Assembly (NCBI GenBank): GCA_023053545.1
Contig: JAKZAN010000101.1
Span: 52,737-116,736 of the forward strand
Length of the DNA: 64,000 nucleotides
From: Lepidurus packardi
Lineage: Eukaryota; Arthropoda; Branchiopoda; Notostraca; Triopsidae
Direction of reading: 5' to 3'
Of the stretch, positions 1 to 8,200 are shown piece by piece (the first letter of the stretch is position 1; every line of letters begins with the position of its first letter). The notes beneath the pieces are model-generated. The model worked only from the letters and a program-made list of their open reading frames with translations, had not been told where the DNA came from and ran no database searches. The position numbers were made by a program, and so were the translations under genes.

Positions 1-70
1 AATTAATTCAGTCCGTAAGGAATTAATTCAGTCCGTAAGGAATAATTTCAGTACGTAAGGTAATAATTCA

Positions 71-200
71 GTCCGTAATGGATTAATTAAGTCCGTAATG
101 AATTAATTCAGTCCGTAAGGAATTAATAAAATCCGTACGGAATTAATTCAGACCGTAAGGAATTAATTAAGTACGTAAGGAATTAATTAAGTCCGAAAGG
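71..200 (+). repeat. Conserved multi-monomer cassette, first copy
   Basis: Variant monomers follow a fixed order: ..CCGTAATGG, then TTAAGTCCGTAATG, a consensus monomer, AATAAAATCCGTACGG, a GACCG monomer, a GTACG monomer and one ending CCGAAAGG. The same order recurs tens of times, with the AATAAAATCC landmark at for example 125, 4928, 5844, 7350, 9184, 10858, 11258, 11790, 12230, 12691, 13323, 16240, 16813, 17618, 18423, 21043 and 24103. From about 40.2 kb a derivative reading AATAAAATCACTACGG replaces it. Spacing varies from about 0.3 to 1.05 kb between 10 and 29 kb, so the cassette is the backbone of an irregular higher-order repeat. Confidence 0.85.
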
Positions 201-340
201 AATTAATTCAGTCCGTAAGGAATTAATTCAGTCCGTAAGGAACTAATTCAGTCCGTAAGGAATTAATTCAGTCCGTAAGGATTTAATTCAGTCCGTAAGG
301 TATTAATTCAGTCCGTAAGGAATTAATTCAGTCCGTAAGG

Positions 341-352
341 AATTAATTAAGG
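341..352 (+). repeat. Short 12-bp monomer (phase-shifting variant)
   Basis: The monomer AATTAATTAAGG lacks eight internal bases of the consensus and shifts the 20-bp register by 12. It recurs about once per higher-order unit (for example 1093-1104 and 2751-2762), and in the 12-24 kb part it is typically followed by GTATTAATTCAG. It contains the 8-bp palindrome TTAATTAA. Confidence 0.8.
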
Positions 353-1571
353 AATTTATTCAGTCCGTAAGGAATTAATTCAGTCCGTAAGGAATTAATT
401 CAGTCTGTAAGGATTTAATTAAGTCCGTAATGAATTAATTCAGTCCGTAAGGAATTAATTCAGTCCGTAAGGAATTAATTCAGTACGTAAGGAATTAATT
501 CAGTCCGTAAGGAATTAATTCAGTTCGTAAGGAATTAATTCTGTCCGTAAGTATTTAATTCAGTCCGTAAGGTATTAATTCAGTCCGTAAGGAATAACTT
601 CAGTACGTAAGGAAATAATTCAGTCCGTAAGTAATTAATTCAGTCCGTAAGGAATTAATTTAGTCCATAAGGAATTAATTAAGTCCGTAAGGAATTAATT
701 AAGTCCGTAAGGAATTAATTAAGTCCGTAAGGAATTAATTCAGTCCGTAAGGAATTAATTCAGTAAGAATGGAATTCAATCAATCCTAAAGAATTAATTC
801 AGTCCGTAAGGAATTAATTCAGTAAAAATGGAAATCAATCAATCCTAAAGAATTAATTCAGTCCGTAAGGAAAAAATTCAGTCCGTAAGGAATTAATTAA
901 GTCCGTAAGGAATTAATTCAGTCCGTAAGGAATTAGTTCTGTCCGTAAGGATTTAATTCAGTCCGTAAGGTATTAATTCAGTCCGTAAGGAATTAATTCA
1001 GTCCGTAAGGAATTAATTCAGTCCGTAATGGATTAATTAAGTCCGCAATAAATTAATTCAGTCCGTATGAAATTAATTCAGTCCGTAAGGAATTAATTAA
1101 GGAATTAATTCAGTCCGTAAGGAATTAATTCAATAAGAAAGGAATTCAATCAATCCTAAAGAATTAATTCAGTCCGTAAGGAAATAATTCAGTCCATAAG
1201 GAATTAATTCAGTCCGTAAGGAATTAATTGAGTCCGTAAGGTATTAATTCAGTCCGTAAGGAATTAATTCAGTCCGTAAGGAATTAATTCAGTAAGAAAG
1301 GAATTCAATCAATCCTAAAGAATTAATTCAGTCCGTAAGGAAATAATTCAGTCCGTAAGGAATTAATTCAGTTCGTAAGGAATTAATTAAGTCCGTAAGG
1401 AATTAATTAAGTCCGTAAGGAATTAATTCAGTCCGTAAGGAATTAATCCTGTCCGTAAGGATTTAATTCAGTCCGTAATGTAATAATTCAGTCCGTAAGG
1501 AATTAATTCAGTCCGTAAGGAATTAATTAAGGAATTAATTCAGTCCGTAAGGAATTAATTCAGTAAGAACG

Positions 1572-1591
1572 GAATTCAATCAATCCTAAAG
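1572..1591 (+). repeat. Diverged EcoRI-site satellite unit
   Basis: The unit gaattcaatcaatcctaaag, preceded by AGTAAGAACG, departs from the consensus at many positions and carries a GAATTC site that ordinary monomers lack. Further copies lie near 770, 830, 1138, 1300, 6642, 8108, 9848, 28338, 29580, 29898, 30438, 32158, 34072, 59520 and 61520. Versions ending CAATAAACCCTAAAG occur near 36580, 43850, 49578 and 51041, and CAATAAATCC near 38340 and 56045. It travels with higher-order units rather than arising anew each time. Confidence 0.8.
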
Positions 1592-1725
1592 AATTAATTC
1601 AGTCCGCAAGGAAATAATTCAGTCCGTAAGGAATTAATTCAGTCCGTAAGGAATTAATTCAGTCCGTAACGAATTAATTCAGTCCGTAAGGAATTAATTC
1701 AGTCCGTAAGGAATTATTTCAGTCC

Positions 1726-1766
1726 GTAATTAATTCATTCATTCCTTACGGAATTAATTAAGTCCA
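1726..1766 (-). repeat. Inverted monomer piece within the array
   Basis: The string ATTCCTTACGGAATTAATT reads as a satellite monomer on the opposite strand (its reverse complement contains AATTAATTCCGTAAGG). With the upstream CCGTAA it makes a small inverted repeat, CCGTAA, then 16 nt, then TTACGG. The piece is normally followed by an AAGTCCATA monomer. Dozens of copies follow across the array (for example near 2341, 8281, 10151, 13721, 17421, 20850, 23251, 28490, 32281, 36115, 41401, 46571, 52795, 58871 and 63571). One inversion later carried along by amplification is the simplest origin. Confidence 0.8.
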
Positions 1767-2784
1767 TATTGAATTAATTCAGTCCGTAAAGAATTAATTC
1801 AGTCCGTAAGAAATTAATATAATCCGTACGGAATTAATTCAGTCCGTAAGGATTTAATTCAGTCCGTAAGGAATTAGTTCAGTCCGTAAAGAATTAATTC
1901 AGTCCGTAAGGAATTAATATAATCCGTACGGAATTAATTCAGTCCGTAAGGATTTAATTCAATCCGTAAGGAATTAATTCCGTCCGTAAGGAATTAATTA
2001 GGTCCGTAAGGAATTAATTCAGTCCGTAAGGAATTAATTCAGTCCGTAATGAATTAATTCAGTCCGTAAGGAATTAATTTAGTCCGTAAGGAATTAATTA
2101 AGTCCGTAAGGAATTAATTAAGTGCGTAAGGAATTAATTAAGTCCGTAAGGAATTAATTCAGTCCGTAAGGAATTAATTCAGTCCGTAAGGAATAAGTTC
2201 AGTACGTAAGGAATTAATTCAGTCCGTAATGGATTAATTAAGTCTGTAATGAATTATTTCAGTCCGTATGAAATTAATTCAGTCCGTAAGGAAATAATTC
2301 AGGCCGTAAGGAATTAATTCAGTCCGTAATTAACTCATTAATTCCTTACGGAATTAATTAAGTCCATAATGAATTAATTCAGTCCGTAAGGATTTAATTC
2401 AGTCCGTAAGGAATTAATTAAATCCGTACGGAATTAATTCAGACCGTAAGGATTTAATTCAGTCCGTAAGGAATTAATTAAATCCGTACGGAATTAATTC
2501 AGACCGTAAGGATTTAATTTAGTACGTAAGGAATTAATTAAGTCCGTAAGGAATTAATTAAGTCCGTAAAGGATTAATTCCGTCCGTAAGGAATTAATTA
2601 GTTCCGTAATGAATTAATTCAGTCCGTAAGGAATTAATTCAGTCCGTAATGATTTAATTCAGACCGTATGGAATTAATTTAGTCCGTAAGGATTTAATTT
2701 AGTCCGTAAGGTATTAATTCATTCCGTAAGGAATTAATTAAGTCCGTAAGGAATTAATTAAGGAATTAATTCAGTCCGTAAGGA

Positions 2785-2792
2785 ATTAATTC
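2785..2792. repeat. Candidate target-site duplication, left copy
   Basis: The 8 bp attaattc abuts the first unique bases of the retrotransposon and recurs at 4581-4588 on the right, where it leads back into the array (a third copy is inside the tail at 4548-4555). Because the sequence is part of every monomer, the duplication can be inferred only from the change of phase (left flank ends at monomer base 9, right flank restarts at base 2). Lengths of 8 or 28 bp are equally possible. Confidence 0.45.
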
Positions 2793-4365
2793 CCACATTG
2801 GAAAAATACTAGAGAAAGCCATCGCTGTTAGAATTGGGACATACCTTGAGTCCAAAAACTTGCTTTCTCACAACCAATGGGGGTTTAGACCCCACAGGTC
2901 CACTGTTAATGCCCTTTTGTCTTTTTCCGACTCAGTTCTTAAAGGTTTTGACAATCGCAAGGTCACCTCGGCGTTATTGCTTGATATTGAAGATGCGTTT
3001 AATAATGTCGTCCATAAGAAATTATTAGAAAAAGCAAGAAAGAAAAAGTTACCACCCATAATAACCAATTGGTTGAGCAGTTTCCTGGTAAACAGGACTG
3101 GATATCTTTGCCAGGGCTCGGTAACTAGTGAGACTTTTGCCATTAAAAAAGGGGTGCCACAGGGGTCACCCCTTTCACCAATACTATTTCTAATGTACAT
3201 CGATGGTGTACTCAACCTAGTGAAATCAAAACGTATAAAAATACTAGCATTCGCAGACGATTTAATCTTAATTGTATCTGGGTCGACAGGCAGAGTTAAT
3301 GTGAGACTATTAAAAAGTGCGGTCAAAGCTATTGTTAAATGGGGTAAACTACTAGGTCTCAATTTTTCAAAAAACAAAACAGAACTCATTCATTTTACAA
3401 GAAAGAGAGTTACTGATACAACTCCACTAGAGTGGAGTGGAACCATGATAGAACCCAAACAGGAAGTTAGGTATCTGGGACTGCGCTACGACAGTAAGCT
3501 TAACTGGAATAAGCAGGCATCCCATCTAGCAGCGGAAGGAAACCTCGTGCTAAACAGGCTTCGGAAACTGATCAAATTCATCCCTTCAATTCAAACATAT
3601 CAAGTAAGAACCCTGGTAACAAGCTTGTTGTATAAGAAGATTCTCTATGGAATCCCTGCTTTCTGTAATGTCGACCTAACAAAATTACCAGCTATACGGA
3701 CGCTTCACAGACAGGCCCTTCTGCTAATTACAGGCGCCCTTAGAACTACTCCTACAGCGACCCTAGAAGTTGAAGCGGGCATACCCCCCTTGGATCTTAT
3801 GTCCTTAGAACGAATTTTAAGGTTTAGCTTAAATTGCCCACCAGACACTACAGCTTCAGAACCGGAGCATAGACGGTATAGATCTTGTTCCTACATTATC
3901 CGAACATTGAAACTCAGCAATTTCCCAGATGGGAACAGTTACACACCCGAGTTAGTAAAAAATAAAGTAATGGAAAAATGGAGAGTAAGGTGGTCAGATT
4001 CCCCGTCTCCTCTCCGTGATTTAGGTGTTGTCCCCTCAAAGCTATCAATCTGTAAATCGAAAATAGACAGAAAGACTATTGCGACGATAATAAGACTACG
4101 TTCTACGCATTTCCCAACTAAAAAATATCTTTTCCGCATAAAGAAGACTAATGACATGACATGTGCTTGTAACAATTACTCGAACCAAGATTTACCACAT
4201 ATATTTTTCAAGTGCAGACGAGTTAATAAAAACAGAGCAATTCTCTTACGACAGCTATCAAGAATGAAACTGCATTTTAGCCCCCAAGTTCTCCTCACAG
4301 AGCCAAAAGCCTTTGTTCCCCTCGGGACGTTTTTTAACTCGGCAATGAACAAATTACAAACTTAA
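2791..4365 (+). CDS. Reverse transcriptase of non-LTR retrotransposon, N-terminally truncated
   Basis: The protein would copy the element's RNA into DNA at a nicked target site. The frame is open from 2782, just after a TAA in the satellite at 2779-2781, and reads 524 residues from 2791 to the stop at 4363-4365. It opens with SHIGKILEKAI and NQWGFRPHRST, early RT blocks. LLLDIEDAFNNV follows, with the first catalytic Asp at 2983-2985, then GVPQGSPLSPILF (about 3151-3189) and AFADDLIL with the Asp pair at 3256-3261. The thumb region has LGLNFSKNKTE and VRYLGLRYD. Near the C-terminus is a CX1CX9HX4C zinc knuckle (Cys codons at 4162, 4168 and 4213, His at 4198). All three catalytic Asp are kept and there are no stops or frameshifts. 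The upstream RT start, the endonuclease and ORF1 are missing and no in-frame ATG precedes about 3193, so it has no genuine start and is a dead fragment. TTG at 2860 is not a credible start. No RNase H domain is evident between the RT and the knuckle. Confidence 0.9.
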   Translation, partial: SHIGKILEKAIAVRIGTYLESKNLLSHNQWGFRPHRSTVNALLSFSDSVLKGFDNRKVTSALLLDIEDAFNNVVHKKLLEKARKKKLPPIITNWLSSFLVNRTGYLCQGSVTSETFAIKKGVPQGSPLSPILFLMYIDGVLNLVKSKRIKILAFADDLILIVSGSTGRVNVRLLKSAVKAIVKWGKLLGLNFSKNKTELIHFTRKRVTDTTPLEWSGTMIEPKQEVRYLGLRYDSKLNWNKQASHLAAEGNLVLNRLRKLIKFIPSIQTYQVRTLVTSLLYKKILYGIPAFCNVDLTKLPAIRTLHRQALLLITGALRTTPTATLEVEAGIPPLDLMSLERILRFSLNCPPDTTASEPEHRRYRSCSYIIRTLKLSNFPDGNSYTPELVKNKVMEKWRVRWSDSPSPLRDLGVVPSKLSICKSKIDRKTIATIIRLRSTHFPTKKYLFRIKKTNDMTCACNNYSNQDLPHIFFKCRRVNKNRAILLRQLSRMKLHFSPQVLLTEPKAFVPLGTFFNSAMNKLQT

Positions 4366-4533
4366 TACCATCCGTCATACGCTTTTCTTTTCTTCTCCCT
4401 CTGTATTTTTATTTCTTCATTACCTTTTAGGTATAATGTGTACGTAAATGTACGATTGTAAAGAGTGTAACATATGTAGGACAGCAAGGCTAATAGACGA
4501 GGGAGGCAACGAGCTATGATCACGCCAACATCC
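4366..4533 (+). other. 3' UTR of the retrotransposon
   Basis: Non-coding unique sequence between the RT stop codon and the terminal tail. It begins with a pyrimidine-rich run (about 4379-4420) and ends with a more G/C-rich piece (about 4476-4530). No AATAAA polyadenylation signal is seen here. In this element class the 3' end is what the reverse transcriptase recognises, so this stretch probably held that role; that is inference. Nothing similar occurs elsewhere in the window. Confidence 0.7.
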
Positions 4534-4589
4534 CCAAATATAAAAATATTAATTCAAATATAAAATCCAAATATAAAAGTATTAATTCA
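4534..4589 (+). repeat. Retrotransposon 3' tail with trapped satellite bases
   Basis: The element ends in an A/T-rich tail built on ccaaatataaaa. A 23-bp unit is present at 4534-4556 and again at 4567-4589 (22 of 23 positions identical, a/g difference at the 13th base, period 33 bp), separated by another aatataaaat at 4557-4566. Both copies end in tattaattca, which is satellite-like. The first copy thus has a piece of target-like sequence inside the tail, and the second merges into the array. This is not a plain poly(A) tail. Confidence 0.75.
4581..4588. repeat. Candidate target-site duplication, right copy
   Basis: The 8 bp attaattc is where the satellite resumes after the retrotransposon tail, matching 2785-2792. 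It belongs equally to the last tail repeat and to the first satellite monomer, so the border is ambiguous. Confidence 0.45.
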
Positions 4590-5199
4590 GTCCGTAAAGA
4601 ATAACTTCAGTACTTAAGGAAATAATTCAGTCCGTAAGAAATTAATTCAGTCCGTATGAAATTAATTCAGTCCGTAAGGAATTAATTAAGGAATTAATTC
4701 AGTCCGTAAGGAATTAATTAAGGAATTAATTCAGTCCGTAAGGAATTAATTCAGTCCGTAAGGAATTAATTCAGTCCGTAAGGAATTATTTCAGTACGTA
4801 AGGAAATAATTTAGTCCGTAAGTAATTAATTCAGTCCGTAAGGAATAACTTCAGTTCGTAAGGAAATAATTCAGTCCGTAATGGATTAATTAAGTCCGTA
4901 ATGAATTAATTCAGTCCGTAAGGAATTAATAAAATCCGTACGGAATTAATTCAGACCGTAAGGAATTAATTAAGTACGTAAGGAATTAATTAAGTCCGAA
5001 AGGAATTAATTCAGTCCGTAAGGAATTAATTCAGTCCGTAAGGAACTAATTCAGTCCGTAAGGAATTAATTCAGTCCGTAAGGATTTAATTCAGTCCGTA
5101 AGGTATTAATTCAGTCCGTAAGGAATTAATTCAGTCCGTAAGGAATTAATTCAGTCCGTAAGGAATTAATTCAGTCTGTAAGGAATTAATTCAGTCCGT

Positions 5200-8100
5200 A
5201 AGGAATTAATTCAGTCCGTAAGGAATTAATTAAGGAATTAATTCAGTCCGTAAGGAATTAATTCAGTCCGTAAGGAATTCATTCAGTCTGTAAGGATTTA
5301 ATTAAGTCCGTAATGAATTAATTCAGTCCGTAAGGAATTAATTCAGTCCGTAAGGAATTAATTCAGTACGTAAGGAATTAATTCAGTCCGTAAGGAATTA
5401 ATTCAGTTCGTAAGGAATTAATTCTGTCCGTAAGGATTTAATTCAGTCCGTAAGGTATTAATTCAGTCCGTAAGGAATAACTTCAGTACGTAAGGAAATA
5501 ATTCAGTCCGTAAGTAATTAATTCAGTCCGTATGAAATTAATTCAGTCCGTAAGTAATTAATTCAGTCCGTATGAAATTAATTCAGTCCGTAAGGAATTA
5601 ATTAAGGAATTAATTCAGTCCGTAAGGAATTAATTAAGGAATTAATTCAGTCCGTAAGGAATTAATTCAGTCCGTAAGGAATTAATTCAGTCCATAAGGA
5701 ATTATTTCAGTACGTAAGGAAATAATTTAGTCCGTAAGTAATTAATTCAGTCCGTAAGGAATAACTTCAGTTCGTAAGGAAATAATTCAGTCCGTAATGG
5801 ATTAATTAAGTCCGTAATGAATTAATTCAGTCCGTAAGGAATTAATAAAATCCGTACGGAATTAATTCAGACCGTAAGGAATTAATTAAGTACGTAAGGA
5901 ATTAATTAAGTCCGAAAGGAATTAATTCAGTCCGTAAGGAATTAGTTCAGTCCGTAAGGAACTAATTCAGTCCGTAAGGAATTAATTCAGTCCGTAAGGA
6001 TTTAATTCAGTCCGTAAGGTATTAATTCAGTCCGTAAGGAATTAGTTCAGTCCGTAAGGAATTAATTCAGTCCGTAAGGAATTAATTCAGTCCGTAAGGA
6101 ATAAGTTCATTACGTAAGGAATTAATTCAGTCCGTAATCGATTAATTAAGTCCGAAATGAATTTATTCAGTCCGTATGAAAGTAATTCAGTCCGTAAGGA
6201 ATTAATTCAGTTCGTAAGGAATTAATTCTGTCCGTAAGGATTTAATTCAGTCCGTAAGGTATTAATTCAGTCCGTAAGGAATAAATGCAGTCCGTAAGGA
6301 ATTAATTCAGTCCGTAAGGAATAAGTTCAATACGTAAAGAATTAATTCAGTCCGTAATGGATTAATTAAGTCCGTAATGAATTAATTAGTCCGTATAAAA
6401 TTAATTCAGTCCGTAAGGAATTCATTCAGTCCGTAAGGAATTAATTCAGTAAGAAAGGAATTAATTCAGTCCCCAAGGAATTAATTCAGTCCCTAAGGAA
6501 TTAATTCAGTCCCTAAGTAGTTAATTCAGTCCGTAAGGAATTAATTCAGTAAGTAAGGAATTAATTAAGGAATTAATTCAGTCCGTAAGGAATTAATTAA
6601 GGAATTTATTCAGTACGTAAGGAATTAATTCAGTAAGAACGGAATTCAATCAATCCTAAAGAATTAATTCAGTCCGTAAGGAAATAATTCAGTCCGTAAG
6701 GAATTAATTCAGTCTGTAAGGAATTAATTCAGTCCGTAAGGAATTAATTCAGTCCGTAAGGAATTAATTAAGGAATTAATTCAGTCCGTAAGGAATTAAT
6801 TCAGTCCGTAAGGAATTCATTCAGTCTGTAAGGATTTAATTAAGTCCGTAATGAATTAATTCAGTCCGTAAGGAATTAATTCAGTCCGTAAGGAATTAAT
6901 TCAGTACGTAAGGAATTAATTCAGTCCGTAAGGAATTAATTCAGTTCGTAATTAATTAATTCTGTCCGTAAGGATTTAATTCAGTCCGTAAGGTATTAAT
7001 TCAGTCCGTAAGGAATAACTTCAGTACGTAAGGAAATAATTCAGTCCGTAAGTAATTAATTCAGTCCGTATGAAATTAATTCAGTCCGTAAGTAATTAAT
7101 TCAGTCCGTATGAAATTAATTCAGTCCGTAAGGAATTAATTAAGGAATTAATTCAGTCCGTAAGGAATTAATTCAGTCCGTAAGGAATTAATTCAGTCCA
7201 TAAGGAATTATTTCAGTACGTAAGGAAATAATTTAGTCCGTAAGTAATTAATTCAGTCCGTAAGGAATAACTTCAGTTCGTAAGGAAATAATTCAGTCCG
7301 TAATGGATTAATTAAGTCCGTAATGAATTAATTCAGTCCGTAAGGAATTAATAAAATCCGTACGGAATTAATTCAGACCGTAAGGAATTAATTAAGTACG
7401 TAAGGAATTAATTAAGTCCGAAAGGAATTAATTCAGTCCGTAAGGAATTAGTTCAGTCCGTAAGGAACTAATTCAGTCCGTAAGGTATTAATTCAGTCCG
7501 TAAGGAATTAGTTCAGTCCGTAAGGAATTAATTCAGTCCGTAAGGAATTAATTCAGTCCGTAAGGAATAAGTTCATTACGTAAGGAATTAATTCAGTCCG
7601 TAATCGATTAATTAAGTCCGAAATGAATTTATTCAGTCCGTATGAAAGTAATTCAGTCCGTAAGGAATTAATTCAGTTCGTAAGGAATTAATTCTGTCCG
7701 TAAGGATTTAATTCAGTCCGTAAGGTATTAATTCAGTCCGTAAGGAATAAATGCAGTCCGTAAGGAATTAATTCAGTCCGTAAGGAATAAGTTCAATACG
7801 TAAAGAATTAATTCAGTCCGTAATGGATTAATTAAGTCCGTAATGAATTAATTAGTCCGTATAAAATTAATTCAGTCCGTAAGGAATTCATTCAGTCCGT
7901 AAGGAATTAATTCAGTAAGAAAGGAATTAATTCAGTCCCCAAGGAATTAATTCAGTCCCTAAGGAATTAATTCAGTCCCTAAGTAGTTAATTCAGTCCGT
8001 AAGGAATTAATTCAGTAAGTAAGGAATTAATTAAGGAATTAATTCAGTCCGTAAGGAATTAATTAAGGAATTTATTCAGTACGTAAGGAATTAATTCAGT

Positions 8101-8200
8101 AAGAACGGAATTCAATCAATCCTAAAGAATTAATTCAGTCCGTAAGGAAATAATTCAGTCCGTAAGGAATTAATTCAGTCCGTAAGGAATTAATTCAGTC
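5200..8200 (+). repeat. Tandem higher-order repeat, ~1.5 kb unit, two copies
   Basis: The block from about 5200 to 6735 is repeated from about 6738 to 8200. Shared rare landmarks: TTCATTCAGTCTG at 5278/6816 (offset 1,538), AATAAAATCC at 5844/7350 (offset 1,506) and the CCCCAAGG monomer at 6471/7937 (offset 1,466). The falling offsets show that the second copy lost first 32 bp (one 20-bp plus one 12-bp monomer) and then 40 bp (two monomers). A third, more diverged relative covers about 8.9-9.9 kb (CCCCAAGG at 9671). Confidence 0.8.

Larger units (their letters stand above)
1..2790 (+). repeat. 20-bp satellite array, left arm
   Basis: Continuous head-to-tail copies of a 20-bp monomer, consensus aattaattcagtccgtaagg, about 140 copies, entering from beyond the left edge. 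Common variants carry TTAAG for TTCAG, GTACG or GTTCG for GTCCG, and AATGG for AAGG. Short 12-bp monomers (for example 341-352), diverged EcoRI-site units (for example 1572-1591) and inverted pieces (near 1741 and 2341) interrupt the register. The 20-bp period is not a multiple of three and the monomer contains TAA on this strand and TAA/TGA on the other, so no frame stays open. It is therefore non-coding satellite DNA. I do not recognise the family by name. Confidence 0.97.
2791..4580 (+). mobile_element. 5'-truncated non-LTR (LINE-type) retrotransposon
   Basis: This is the only stretch with normal sequence complexity. It starts abruptly inside the reverse-transcriptase domain, has no endonuclease or ORF1, and ends with a short 3' UTR and an A/T-rich repeated tail before the satellite resumes. 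A 5' truncation with a complete 3' end is the usual result of target-primed reverse transcription. The left flank stops after the first nine bases of a monomer and the right flank resumes at base two. The 8 bp attaattc is therefore present on both sides (2785-2792 and 4581-4588) and could be a target-site duplication, although the periodic target means 28 bp would look the same. The exact 5' edge is uncertain by a few bases because of this overlap. The clade is not certain; the layout suits I/Jockey/R1-like elements. Confidence 0.9.

Noticed and set aside
1..2790. CRISPR array
   Set aside because: The 20-bp units are contiguous with no unique spacers, which is tandem satellite structure, and there are no cas genes.
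2860..2862. TTG as a translation start for the reverse transcriptase
   Set aside because: The homologous frame continues upstream to 2791 with RT-like residues, and TTG starts are not expected in a eukaryotic element. The 5' end is truncated rather than initiated here.
2834..3028. Open frame of 64 codons on the plus strand in another frame
   Set aside because: It overlaps the start of the reverse-transcriptase frame and has no motif; shadow frame.
2868..3389. Open frame of 173 codons on the minus strand
   Set aside because: It lies antisense inside the reverse-transcriptase frame, shows no recognisable domain, and is a shadow of the real coding strand.
3800..4100. RNase H domain in the retrotransposon
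   Set aside because: No acidic-residue pattern or DGS-type motif is visible between the RT and the zinc knuckle, and the spacing is short for a full domain.
3939..4175. Open frame of 78 codons on the minus strand
   Set aside because: It is antisense to the C-terminal part of the reverse transcriptase, with no independent support.
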